Source: Curvularia sp. ZM96 (lineage: Eukaryota; Ascomycota; Dothideomycetes; Pleosporales; Pleosporaceae). From it: a stretch of 64,000 nt of DNA. The stretch's first letter is position 1, and the number at the start of each line of letters is the position of its first letter. The DNA is taken from the NCBI GenBank assembly GCA_022457065.1, contig JAJGBQ010000005.1, positions 558,001 to 622,000 on the forward strand, written 5' to 3'. Below are positions 1-11,666 of this stretch, one piece after another. The position numbers and the translations under genes are program-made. Under the pieces are notes generated by a model. That model had not been told where the DNA came from and did not search any database. It saw only the letters and a list, made by a program, of their open reading frames with translations.

Positions 1-3000
1 CCATGCAAGTGCGGTGAAATGATCGGCTCGCACAAGGTTGCCGGCTTCACGATGGAGGATGCCAAGGGCATCTAAGGTCCTGAAGGTCAACGGATGTTCC
101 GCCGACTTGAGGTTCATCTTTTCCAACGCGAGTTCCAGAAGTTCTTGCGATCCATGCAAGGATCCCTTCTCGAGTAAAATCTCTCCTAGGTCGTAGAGTG
201 CTACGGCCGTGTGAAAATGATCGGTGCCGAAGATCGTCACGAATGCCGCAACAGCCTCCCGCATGGCAATTTCAGCGTCTGCAAAGCGCCCCTGCTGACG
301 ATACAGACACGCGACATTGCTGCGTACTCTGAGAGTCAGCATATCATCAGCACCGTAAAGCTTGGTGCATGCTGCTAGCGCACGTTGGTATAATGGCTCG
401 GCTTCATCAAGTCGTCCTGCTTGATCAACGGCGACTGCAAGATTTCCGAGAGTCTTCAACGTGCCGAAGTCCTCAGGTCCAAAGGCATCTTCAGAGCATT
501 GGAGAGCTTCACGATAGAGCGCTTCGGCCTCAACGACTCGGCCTTGATTTGCGAAGCACAAAGCGAGATTGTGGGCAGCGGCAATGGTGATCGGGTCCGT
601 CATACCCAGCCTTTGTTTGAAGCCCTTATAAGTGCTGGCGAACATTGCCTCGCCTTCCTTCAAACGACCCTGCCTCTCGATGCAGGCTGCGAGTTTGTTC
701 ATGGTGTCCAGAACCTCGACGGAATCTTCCTCAAATACTTTGCGTCTCATGTCACGCGCCGCAATGTAGGTCCTCTCAGAGTCATCCAGGTCACTGGCTT
801 CATGGTATGTAAAAGCCATATTGTGTAGAAGTGAAGCCACTCGACTGTGGATGTTACCCAAGTTGCGTTGGTATTCCGGCATAGCCAACTTGAACCATTC
901 AATCGCTCTTGAGTAATTGCCGCGATTACGCATGCACTGCGCACAAATGACCATAAGTGGAACGTAGTCCCATTGGGCGATGCTTGTCTTGCGTGCTTGT
1001 TCAATCAGTTTGACAGACTGATTGAGATAGGCATCCACAATCGAACGTTCTTTGAATGTATTATCTTTCTCGGGAAATGAGTGATAGAGCACCCGAATTG
1101 CTAAGCGCAATAAACGAGTGCGATCGATTTCTGGAATACTTTGGCCAATCGAGCGACGAGTGAGGTCATGCATCCAAAGAACCTTTTTCTCGCTCAACCT
1201 TCTCACCAGACTCAGGTCGACAAGCTTTGCGATAGCCTTGTACAACCGTTCATTGTCTCTGATTACATTTACTGTTTCGCTTATATCATAGGGTATACTT
1301 CTCAGGGGAAGTAATCGATCTTTTGACTTTGGAGTTCGTGGCGATATACAGCAGACAAGCCGGGCAATAACAGTGAGAAAATTCGACTGATCCGTGGTAT
1401 ACGGAACTATCTGAGGTTTCTTGGCTGCTTCCTGATCCCTACACCAGCAGTCAAGAATAGGGATGGCCTCAGGCTGCAGGACCGAGAACAAACATAGCAG
1501 ATTAGCCGCATCTGCGTGATTCTCTCTGAGATGCCGGAGGATCATAATGAAGTGTTTAGAGATAGGCTCCCGTTGTTTTGAGTAGCTATCTTGCCAGCCG
1601 AGTACCTGATAAGATCAGCCAGTGGATGCCATTGTGTGACCATAACGTACCTGGTCTGGGGCTTTAGAGTACCGATCCAAGTACTCTTCTAGATCGATAC
1701 CATTTTCTTTTATGTAGGAAGCACACTGCTTCACAGCATGGGGAAGATAGCCAACATCTCTGACGATCACTTGCGCTGATTTTCGATTCGCTTCTGTCGG
1801 GGTCATGCTACAGCCTTCAAAGAAAATATCTACGCAATCGTCAAGGGATGGCTCCGTAATTTCCAAGCACGCTCTGTCACGTCCTGTAATGGACTCCATG
1901 GCGCCGCGGCGCTGAGAGGTGAGGATTACATGCCCTTCGGAAGTTGAGGAGAGCAGATCGAGAATAGTGTCATACTCCAAGTTGCTGACGTTGTCAATCA
2001 GGAGTAGCCAATTTGTGTTCATCCTCAGCCATTGGCGTAAAGCATTGAGGTTGATGGCCGCGTTAGAGCCCACTCGTTCAGGAAGCCCCAAAAGTTCAAC
2101 AAGTTGATTTACGCTTTCCATGAGCTTCTCCTGGCTGCCAGATGTGAGGAAGATGCTCGATGTATACTCTGAACGAAAGCGCTCCTCATACTTGAGCATC
2201 TAGTGCAGATTTAGCAAGGGACCTCACACTTCCGGGATCAGGTTTTCCATTCACCAGCTGTGTTTTGCCAATTCCTGTCATGCCATACAGACCGATCCGT
2301 CTGCGCTTGAAAGAAGGAATGGTGGATGTCAACGCATTGCGCATCCATTGCAATTCTTGATCCCTCCCTTTGAACTCAGCAGTCAATAGCCCTGGAACGT
2401 TGGACCAGAACTTCGAACTTTGGCCCGACGCACCAAGACTATGCCGGCACTTCATGTCAATCAGTGCCTTTCGCGTTTCTACGAAAGCGGTAAGAAGGAG
2501 CTTCGAGACTAAAGCGCGGGGCACCTACCATCTACCCCAACCAAAATTAGACTGATTGCCGTAAGCTCCAGATTCTTTGCTTGAACTTCAATAGCAGCGA
2601 TACACTGTTCAAGTTCTTGCCGTCCGTTGCTTGATATCGTGGTGTGAGCAACGAATTCTGCCTGATATCAGATCATCGTCAAATAGTCGGACTTCTTGCT
2701 TACTGCATGAGGAATCTACTGCATGTCGATGCGTGAGTATGCAAAAATGGATGTATTCTTCATATATCCCGACAAGATGAGGACGTAAGGAATCGTTGGC
2801 CTTGTGTTCGAGCGCGGAACGGAAATGTTCGTAAGTTGGCAAGCACACAACCAACTTTTCTAACGTAGTGTTGATGAGTTGTGGAACTTCTTCCAAGTCT
2901 TGTATTACCTGTCGTACGTCATCAGTGTCAGAAGTAACAGTCACATTGACACACTCCAAATAAATGACTGACAGTGAGAATGATTTTGAGAGAACCCCAG

Positions 3001-3278
3001 ATCAAACAGGCGGGGTCTGCAACTTGCGCAAATGTGTCTAGCGCCGATTTGAAGCGCTCCAATGGCGCAAGCAATCGGTGGATAAGTTGCACAAACTTTA
3101 GGAGGGTCGGGTGTTTGTCTTTCTGCCCCGCACTTGCGTCTTTGAGTGCATCCATGGCCGTCATTTTCGAGCATGGGACACCAATCACACAGAACCGAGC
3201 AAACTCGTCTTGTGTTATGGATGACCCAACTTTCTGTTGCAGTCGATCAATTGCCATGGCGTAAACATCTTGCGTCAT
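1..3278 (-). CDS. NLR-like receptor: helical N-domain, NB-ARC, TPR (3' end outside window)
   Basis: This is a fungal STAND/NLR-type signalling ATPase, a family linked to non-self recognition and regulated cell death. Six exons join in frame through introns at 2909-2972, 2658-2703, 2479-2528, 2200-2254 and 1606-1650, giving at least 1006 residues. Residues 1-200 are helical and contain LAPLERFKSALDTFAQV, resembling the DUF7708-type N-domain. The P-loop reads GLYGMTGIGKTQL, the Walker B WLLLIDN, the sensor VILTSQRR, followed by GYLPHAVKQCASYI and an MHD-like WMHDLTRR. From about residue 650 there are kinesin-light-chain-like TPRs, for example AHNLALCFANQGRVVEAEAL. The reading frame is open to base 1, so the protein continues. 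The start is uncertain: ATG 3278 is the first in-frame ATG, but the frame is open upstream to about 3390 and an extra 5' exon is possible. The effector role is inference. Confidence 0.8.
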
Positions 3279-3634
3279 CTTCACAATCCGACCGGTGACA
3301 GGAAACGTGAATGCAGCCGCGTGATAAGAAGACAAAACCCGCCATATCTCGAATACAGCTCGTGGCGGTTGGACCTGGGATGTTGGCTACTTTATCGTCT
3401 CGAAAGGATCGCAATAAGAGCGCCATGGTTGAGTTGGATATGCATGTAAGACACCATTACGGAGGACTTTCAGGGAGGGGTGGGTGATATGCATCAGGCT
3501 GAAGAGCACGTCACGCCTGCAGGATTGGGCCACGTACGGGATCACCTGCAACAGTATTCAGTGCGTCCCGCGTTACATTCCAGAGCCTTAACTGAACGTT
3601 GCACTGTGATCTCTGCTTGAGATAGATATCCAAT
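3279..3634. other. Intergenic spacer, divergent promoters
   Basis: This spacer lies between the divergent NLR-like and CmcJ-like genes. The frame upstream of the NLR start stays open for roughly 110 bases, so part of it may be coding or an extra 5' exon. No other feature is supported. Confidence 0.5.
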
Positions 3635-5091
3635 ATGACTTCTGAATTAGTAGCCCTGGAAGTCCTGCCTGATCACGAAGCTAGCATGACTTTCCTAGAT
3701 TCCGATCCCCAACCAGGTAAAAACGAACATGCATCTCCGGGTGGCAAACGTCGCCCTTGGATGGATTATTGGCCGCCCTCTCCTGGTGATGCCTTGCACA
3801 ACTGGCTCAAGACCAAATGTCCTGCAGCTCTTAGCTGGCGATGGAACCCAGACCAACCTTTCGACCGACCCTGGCAGAAGTGGTCACAGGAAGCCCGCAA
3901 ATCAGGCAAATCACGACCTTCCATAGTGATGCCAGCACATAAAATCACCGGAGCTTCCTCTGATGCACATCAGCATAGCCTCATTGCAGATGAGATGGAT
4001 GCCCGGAAAGTGGCAGAGAGTGTCTCTACACTGGATCAGCGTATCCAGAAGTGGGAACTGAGTACTGTAAGACCGAAGGCTTTCAATTATTTGGCTTCGA
4101 ATCCTCTGTATCAGACTGAGAAGCCTTACCATAGCCGTCTGCCCTTCCTGGAAGCTATTCCGCGTACAAATGTCGTCGGTCAGTCATTTGACACCGTCCG
4201 AATTCACGACGTTACAGGGGTCGAGGAACATTTTGTTCTTGCGGTGTCTGGCTTCGAATTTTGTCAAATTCCCCAAGCAATACACATCTGGAATGAGCAA
4301 ACGGTCCGTGACCAGTATCTGCCATCGATGGAGGCGTGGTTGAGGGAAAGGTTCAACAGCAAGAAGGTGTACATATACACCTATAACGTCAGTTCCACGG
4401 TTATTCATGGTATATAAACAGTACTAAACAATCAAAGTTTCGAAGTCTGGATCCAGAAAAGACGTCCTCTGAAGCTTGGATCCCACCTTTCACCCGTGCT
4501 CACTGTGGTACGTTTTGATGAGTCTTTCATGAACAATGAGTACCAACTTACTTATCACGTTGTAGATGTCACGCCCAAATCAGGCAAAAGCAGACTAAAG
4601 CTTCATTTGCCCGGGGAAGCGGATGATTTACTGAAGGGACGGTACCGTATGATTGGGTAAGTGACCGTATACGCACTCCTACATGGTTCCCAATCCCCTC
4701 TAATGGTTTATCCAAAAGTATGTGGCGCGCGCTATCGGGTCCGTATCAGGACAATACTCTCGCAGTCTGCGACTCGCGTACTGTCGCGGTCAACGACCTG
4801 GTTCCGGCTGACATACTGTTTCCACATTACTGCGACGAGGGCTACGAGGTTACTCATAACGTCAATCATCGATGGTTCTACAAAAGGAACATGAGCATCG
4901 ATGACGTAATAGTCTTCAAACACTACGATAGCATCAATACAGAGGCTTCTTGTAAGTGTACAGATTTCATGTTGACGGAGGGGCTGATGCAAGATACAGT
5001 CTGTCCACACGCTGCATTTGTCGACCATACCGTATCGCCCAATACCCCTCCGCGCGCCAGTATTGAACTGAGAGCTATACTCATTGACTAA
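3635..5091 (+). CDS. CmcJ/AsaB-like hydroxylase/desaturase family protein
   Basis: A member of the fungal family annotated variously as AsaB hydroxylase, GA4 desaturase-like or cephem methoxylase subunit (CmcJ); these act in secondary metabolism, but the chemistry is rarely shown. Introns at 4388-4437, 4508-4565, 4657-4718 and 4952-4993 join five exons into about 414 residues. The last acceptor could also be 4999, which keeps the frame. Family landmarks are FNYLASNPLYQTEKPY, MWRALSGPYQDNTLAVCDSR, NDLVPADILFPH, NHRWFYKRNMSIDDV, CPHAAFVDHT and SIELRAILID at the C-terminus. The region where relatives often carry a His-Ile-Asp motif does not show it clearly. The N-terminal 130 residues are poorly conserved and proline/lysine rich. 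It converges on the TauD-like gene with about 290 bases between the stops, which suggests, but does not prove, a shared pathway. Confidence 0.8.
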
Positions 5092-5380
5092 TAATTAACC
5101 TGTCTCGTAAAATGATCGCTATTTTTGGTAGGTGCGTTGTGTCTTCAATCTCATTCGACTCTTTGGTTATAGATAGATCGGAATAGCATGTTTAGATAAG
5201 CATTTATCAGACTTGGTATTGATGGCTGGCAATGGCAATCCCTTGCAGAATAAAACACAAATATGTACTCGTCAGATCACTCAAATGGGTGTCACAAGTA
5301 AATATACTATCGACATGTTGGGATATGCTATGAAGCCAGAAATTCGCACCAAACAAACTAGTCGATCGAGAGCTACAGTA

Positions 5381-6784
5381 TTAAAGTCTATCCGGCTCCA
5401 TGGGCCATTCTAAATCTTCTGAACTGTCAGAACGCCCAGCACGAAATATGTTGCCCCACTGGAGCTGCAGAGCGGGATGAGGCGGTAATCCTGCCAGGGA
5501 TTCGTCTTTTAGCCAAAGTCTCAACATGTGTCGGTTTTTGCCTTTTCCGTCGTGAAATTCATCGCGACCGTGTACAATCTTTCGGTTGTTGAAGAACAAC
5601 ATATCTCCTGATTCGTAGTCGATGCGGTGCAGGCTCTTGTGAGCTGCATAGTGTACAGCGTCTAATGCGTCATTCTGAAGCATTGTAATATTCGGGATTT
5701 CCAAGGACCTTGTCCCGCGTGGAGAACATATGAGTGCTCCTCGGCTGAAGACCATCTCTGGTGCACCCTCGTGCATGAACATGATGGGTCGACGATAGTA
5801 GAGGCCGTTTCCATCTAGGCCTTTCTTGTCCGGTGGACTAGAGCAAATATCAACATACTACAAAACCACTCAACTGGAAACAAAGGTATTACGTACCGGT
5901 CCATTGGCCAGTCATTCTTGAACAGAACGGCCAACAGCTCAGGGTCATCACGAGCTAGCTGATTGTATATGGATCCTACAGAGGCAAAGGTACCACATCC
6001 TCCAATATCTGTCGTTTCGAGAGCGTACATTGCCACCACATCGCCGCTGTCAGTATGAAGAGGCTGTGTACGTTAGGAAAGTAGCGCGCAATGGATGATG
6101 CTTCGAACTCACAAGCGCGACGTTGCAATATGGCGCTGCACATCCGTTCAGACCGTTTAGCTTATCAATGGAAGCTAAATCTTTGATGTGAGCTATCGTT
6201 GTCAATGGGTCTATTTCATGCAAAACAACTGAAGCAATGCTCACTAAGAACCTTGCCACCAGACTGTCTGCCAAATTCCTCGCACAAATGTGATGCGAGT
6301 CCGGCAAACACGCAGACATTCTCCCTCCGACTGAAGCTGGATGGACCAAGGCCACGAAGTAGCAACATACCAACTCCAGTGTGTAGCATCGGTCGCCTCT
6401 TTGCTAAGGCCTCTGCTAACAATGGTATGTTGAAAGTCTTGCGCGAAATCTCACGTAGCTCTCGACCAGATTCTCCTAGTCATTAGCACACAGCCATATC
6501 AACAACCTAAGAACTGAAGACAAACCCATGAACTCGGCACATGCATGTTTGATCTCTCGAAGGTGCGACTCATTGAGTTGGAAAACATAGTCGGTTGATT
6601 TGAGCGCTGAGCCGTCCCAACTTAGAACCGAATCAACCCTTGCGGGCAGGTCTCCTAGAAATGAACTAGTGAGATTCTTGCAGGAATTTTCTCCTCGTCG
6701 CAAGGCACGTCTCTTCCAGAATTGTGCAGTATCATCAACGTAGTAATGAGGCTGAAAACGGTCGACCTCTGCGGGTGCCGACAT
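5381..6784 (-). CDS. TauD/TfdA-family Fe(II)/2-oxoglutarate dioxygenase
   Basis: Predicted non-heme iron, 2-oxoglutarate-dependent dioxygenase of the TauD/TfdA fold, of a type common in fungal secondary and amino-acid metabolism; substrate unknown. Five exons with introns at 6476-6525, 6193-6244, 6064-6112 and 5838-5896 give 397 residues. The iron ligands are visible: HTDSGD (residues about 194-199) supplies His and Asp, and NNRKIVHGRDEF supplies the distal His; RHMLRLWL carries the 2-oxoglutarate-binding Arg. Other family features are GMLLLRGLGP, VLTHIKDLAS and ETTDIGGCGTFASVGSIYN. The ATG at 6784 opens a long N-terminal region (HYYVDDTAQFWKRRAL) typical of fungal members. No catalytic residue appears lost. 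It is convergent with the CmcJ-like gene. Confidence 0.85.
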
Positions 6785-8063
6785 GTCGCTGTTTCACACA
6801 CACACATACACACATGTCAGCGGCTGACTGGCCTACACTTTATGGTCAAAGCCATCATTAGCTGAAGAACTGAGGTCTCACAACCGTGACAACGCAGCTT
6901 TACACCCTTCTCATGTAACATGGGAACACATGTCTCTGATCGTGGTGGGATGTCAAAGTGAACGGTGAAGGACCGAGATATGCAGTGGTCAGTGTGCTAG
7001 CTACGGGGACGCGCTAGTACTGCAGTGTGAAGTGGCTACTGCAACGTCAGGAGCACGAGACCCACAGCGAGGACCTAATTCCGCCCTCGATCTACCAGGG
7101 CCAGCAAGCGCGCACTCGGCTGGAAAAAAGGATCTCGACCAGAAATGCCCCGCACTTCATAACGATGATACTACAGTTACTTTACACACTTGGTATTCCT
7201 TTTCTTCATATTACAAAGATATTTTAAGATATTTGAAGATATTTTAAGATATTTCAAAGGCATCGTTAGATTTTCTGTTGGAAATTATCATGTTGCTAGA
7301 TCTCTAGGCTGACTCGCGATCAATCTCTCAACCCAGTGGCACGGTGCGACGGCGCGGATCGCAAGGTGACCCGAGGACCGTTTGCCAAGCCGCGGATGTC
7401 CCGGATCCCCGAAAACATCGCTCACACAATTGGTCACACCGAAACGAATGTGACGCGGACATCGCCAGCCCTTCCTATCATATAGCGACGCACCACCCCC
7501 TCAAAGATCACCATGGACTGTGCCCCTAATGCTGTCCAACTTTACAAATACTTAGTTTTCTTCTGTAAGAGATCTGGCAGGTGAGAGCAACAATATCAGA
7601 ATAGCATTCGGATAAATCCTTGGGTTTCATCCCAAAGATTAGGTGGGAGCGTTTATACTATGCAGGTCCTCACTCAGCCTAGTAAAGTCTGAGGGCTGCT
7701 CTTTATATTCCATATCCAAGTCATGTAACATCTTCTTAGATTCTCTTTAAATACTTTCGAGCAGCGTCTGTTGTAACTATACAGATATTGTATCATAAAA
7801 TTCATGGGAAGTGTGCACAGTGTAGGGGGGTGATACCGCCATAAGCGACAAGTCCCCCTTAATTACAGGGTTTAGCTTCCTTTTGATAGGGAAGTTCTGC
7901 TGCTGCCGAACAAAAGCAGTATAGCCGGCCTGTGGCACAGCTCATCCGTCAGATCCTCCGTAGGGGCTGGGAAAGCTATGGGGACAGATTCTCTCTTCTT
8001 ACCCACAACCGCGCGAGACTCCTCATTCATACCCCCATGAAGGCTAGCTATTGAGACAATACG
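6785..8063. other. Long intergenic spacer
   Basis: About 1.3 kb without a supportable gene. It has a CA-rich run near 6796-6812 and the AT-rich 10-base tandem repeat listed separately. Short ORFs here lack family motifs and splice support. A decayed element cannot be excluded by eye. Confidence 0.5.
7216..7255. repeat. AT-rich 10-bp tandem repeat, four copies
   Basis: Four head-to-tail copies of aagatatttN, where N is t, g, t, c in order. Equivalently, two copies of a 20-base unit. It is short and probably arose by slippage. Confidence 0.8.
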
Positions 8064-10074
8064 ATGCAGCCCAACAGCCCATCTCTAGGTCCTTTAAGCG
8101 ATGAAGAACAAGAGGATTGGCCATCGACTGGGCGTCGTCAGGCTCGGAAAAACACCTCATGGTATCGCGTCGTGGTAGTGGTCATGATTGTGTCTATCTT
8201 CTTTTCGATCTTGGCCTTTTTTACGCTTACTCAAACCCAATCTCCAGCCTGGGATTTCCAGCATCGATTAGCGTGTTCCGTACACAAGGAAGATTGCGAA
8301 ACGACAGCACCTTTCATATTTGATACAGTGTATTCATTGCTTAAGCAGTGGCCGAATACATATGGACCTAACGGACACTCAATCGTAGCAGCAACGGTAC
8401 CAATCAACACTCAACTTTACCACGCAAGGCCAGATGGAAAGTCTCCGAAAGTGCCTACGTTTTTCGCCTTCGACGCGTACGTATGCGAGATCACAACATG
8501 CAAGCATCTTACTTTTCCTGCCACTGACATATCGCAGAGAGATGTCCCTCGGAATATACGGTGGTTCTGGAACACCGACGATATACACCATGACGACGAC
8601 GAAACCATTGAAAGTAGTCTACTTTGATGGACAGGCAGCCTCGTTGACATATTGGGGAACACTTGATTCGCAGATGGCGCTGCTGCAAAATCAAGTTCCG
8701 AACGACCCTAGCGAGAGATTGGTTTTCGACGAAGATCAAAGGGGAGGGAGGCTTTGTGCGCTCCTAAAAAGCCTCAATATCGATGGCGCTGTTCGCATGA
8801 ATGCTGGATTCGAGGTCCTGATCTGCGACTATGCTGCCGCCGGCGTTCGTCAAGTATATGCTAGCAATATCACAGTACCTGGGAACAGGGAAAGAGAACA
8901 AGATTCCAGCCTTCCACAAGACCCAAATAGAGTACCTCCACAAGGATATGGCAATGAATTTGCGCCACAGAATAGTTGGGAGTGGATCAGAAGTGGCACA
9001 TGGCATTACGGCGCTGGAGAAGCTGACTCTGATGGCAACAAAGAGACGCGTGTCTCACTTGATCTTTGTGGATTTATTACGTATTATGACCCATCCCTCC
9101 GCAGCCTTAGCGGTCATCATCATGGCCAGCAAAACGTCTTGTACCAGAACGGTTGGGGATTGCGCAGAGGCCATCGATTGATAGGCATATCGGCGGACGA
9201 TATCAGAACTGTGAAGTCCTGGTTGAAGCAGATCACTCAACTTGGGAAACAAAGCTGCTCTGGCATCAATTGGCAAGCTCTCACTGAGACCATCGTCAAG
9301 CAACATAGAACCCGCACAAGAGAAATGTTGGCAACAGTGAGACATGCCACCAAGGATAACAACACCATGCAGGAAGCCCTGACCAAAATCCATGAGCTGA
9401 CACATGCAGTACTCTACACCTACTTGGAGTATCCCACCGCGATAGGCATCTCACCTGCAGCTGCCAAAGATGAGACGATATCAAGGTGTTCCAGGATTTA
9501 CACTGAAAATACTGACAGTAATCGTCTCAGTGACTTCGAGGTAATCATCAGAGATTCAATTCAAGTAGTGATGCATAAGTTGTGTTCATGGGAGTTTGAT
9601 CTCTTTGCATTGAGCGACCGGTACACATCCGACTTGTTCGACCCCAAACACGAACTTGCTGCTTCTTCCAGATTTGTGTTTGAAACGAGCTTGGAAGCTG
9701 CATTCAATCACATTCGAGCAAGCATCGAGGAACTGATGGGGTGGATTGGCTGGGATGGCTGGCACGGATGTGAACAAAAATGCGCCTTCAACGTGAGCTT
9801 TTGTGGCTTGTTGGAGGCGTATCAAAGCTGACCACTACAATAGGAACTGTGTTACATCCCCATGTGGCCTGTCGTTTATGCACCAGGAAAACATCAAGGT
9901 GGTATTTTCGCTGACGATTCATATACGGAAGCTGAAATGTATGAATTCTGGCGGCCAAAATGTATCAACAGAACGATGTTTGACCTAGGAGGAGGACGCG
10001 GACGCGAACCATCTCATCAACTCCCCGATGTACCGTCGTACCGCTCAACATTCACAGTCATGACGGAAAGCTAA
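8064..10074 (+). CDS. Fungus-specific membrane-anchored protein of unknown function
   Basis: I do not know a function for this gene. Three exons (introns 8477-8537 and 9793-9843) join in frame into 632 residues. Residues about 34-57 form one strong membrane segment (VVVVVMIVSIFFSILAFF), so the chain is probably a type II membrane or signal-anchored protein with a long lumenal or extracellular part. Cysteine pairs and NXT/NXS sites after the membrane segment fit passage through the secretory pathway. Motifs that recur in this ascomycete family, from memory, are INTQLYHARPDGK, FFAFDAEMSLGIYGG, LKVVYFDGQAASL, WGTLDSQ and DGAVRMNAGFEVLICDY. The C-terminal exon carries IPMWPVVYAPGKHQGGIF. The distal exon was placed by frame only. 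The gene ends 166 bases from the stop of the convergent unknown gene. Confidence 0.75.
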
Positions 10075-10240
10075 ACCGCACTGTGATAGGTTTCGCGTTT
10101 GGGATGATACATATCGGGGAGGTGCTGGCTAGCGAGAGGATGGCGTTTCAGCCGACATGTCTTGAGGCTGCTGACACTCTACAACATTGCCCGACGGCTA
10201 GACAACGGTAGAGAAACGAGGTGCAAGATCTACAATTATA

Positions 10241-11311
10241 TCAGCGAATTAATGAATTCTTAATGGACTTGGATCGAACCTCAACGCCGGCAGATGCTAA
10301 TCTATAGCTCATCTTCTCGTCACAAGCTGCATACATAACGATGTCTTGGACGCGGGTTGTACCCAGTGCTGGGAACTCCCGAACATTGAACGACGTTAAT
10401 GAGTCCATAGTGTGCTGATATGACTATGAGTGGAACGCGGCCATTCGACGGAGGCATCAAGCTCACCTGTGGTATTCTGCTTCCTATCAAAGGCCAGTCT
10501 GATTGATTGGAAAATGGCGGTCGCACACGACCTGGGTCCGCTGATTTTGTCAGGTTTGAGTCACACCACTGTTGCACAGAAGTTACTTGTGTACAATCGT
10601 TTCGGCTAGTGCTTGCTTACTTTCACAAGCTGCTGTTCTTCTTCATAGTTGGATGGAGTGGGGATCATGTAACAGTGCGACTCGTCCATTAGGGTGTTCT
10701 GCTCCACTTTCGAAACGTAGATTAGACACTCGAATGGTGTTGTCTCCGGTGACAGGTCATGTTGCCACTGACCGGTCTCACTGAAAACGCACCATGCGAA
10801 TGCAAAGTCTAAAGATGCCGTCCAATAAACGGCGGGCGTGCGAGAGAAATAGCTCTGAGGCCGCGAGAAGTAAATGGAAGGTCCATATCTCGAGAACGAT
10901 TCTAACAAAGCTGGGCTTATCTCGTTCCCGCAGCCATGGAAGAGGTACCGTTCTGTTGTGCCCAGACTACTATCAAGACCACTCACAGCCTTGTGCGCAT
11001 CAAAGTAAGGCGCCAGAGTTGCACTGTTACGGTTTTGGAACGACCAAAGATTAACCTTTCGGACCGGGATCGTTAGATGATGGTCGACGCACGGCAGATT
11101 CTCTGGAGGCCTTAATTCCTTAATTCGTCGACGCGGGGGGGGGGCCTGGTAACCAATAGCGCGTGTCTGCATCGGTTTGAGGCGCCGCGCGGTGCTGAGC
11201 GGAATCTGTAGTGGGTGTTGGCAAGTGCGCATTGTCGCCCTTCGGCACAACATTGAACGAAGTAAGAGACATCTCTGTAGTCATATATACGAACAGTGTA
11301 GTTGCTTTCAT
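10241..11311 (-). CDS. Unknown fungal protein, possible ADP-ribosyltransferase-like fold
   Basis: Four exons (introns 11111-11153, 10569-10620, 10415-10466) join exactly in frame into about 307 residues. The centre reads YLFHGCGNEISPALL then GPSIYFSRPQSYFS and PAVYWTASLDFAFAWC. A YxFHG motif followed by a Y-W-T...A..W stretch resembles the first two elements of ADP-ribosyltransferase folds, for example DUF3990-type proteins; no convincing third catalytic Glu was identified, so this is only a hypothesis. The first intron is needed to connect the ATG-led frame (LTSFNVVPKGDNAHL) to the long downstream frame. It contains a run of ten G on the plus strand, so a frameshift or sequencing error is an alternative. 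In-frame ATGs at 11284 and 11272 are other possible starts. Confidence 0.65.
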
Positions 11312-11666
11312 GTCTTTTTTGTAGCCTTATATCCATCAGGCTGATGTGGCTGAGGGCTGCAGGGAATACCCCACATCAAGAGGCAAATGCAGGAATCAAG
11401 CATGCAGTAATATTGTACCACGTCAGTCGTGCATTATATAATCACATGCAAGGCTCATTTACATTTAGAGACGTCTACTTGCCACCGCAAGATCTATCGT
11501 TCTTGCGAGGATCCAACCATTCCCAGGTTCGCTACCTCCCGACCAGATACTCAAGCGTCTACTTTGCCAGACGCTAACAACTGTACGGAAAGCTCTCGCT
11601 TGGCTTGTTCTGTTTGTACGTACGTACAGTTATTGGTCGTTTTCACAACGTGTCAGCCTGCTCGAA
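11312..11666. other. Divergent promoter spacer
   Basis: Spacer between the unknown minus-strand gene and the RNA cyclase gene. It holds a doubled GTAC run (gtacgtacgtac near 11615-11626) about 40 bases before the cyclase ATG. Nothing else is supported. Confidence 0.4.

Noticed and set aside
6796..6812. CA-rich run as a microsatellite
   Set aside because: Only about eight imperfect CA units; too short to be notable.
7344..7529. A 61-codon frame in the spacer before the membrane protein gene
   Set aside because: No motif; it is probably accidental or a trace of decayed sequence, which cannot be shown by eye.
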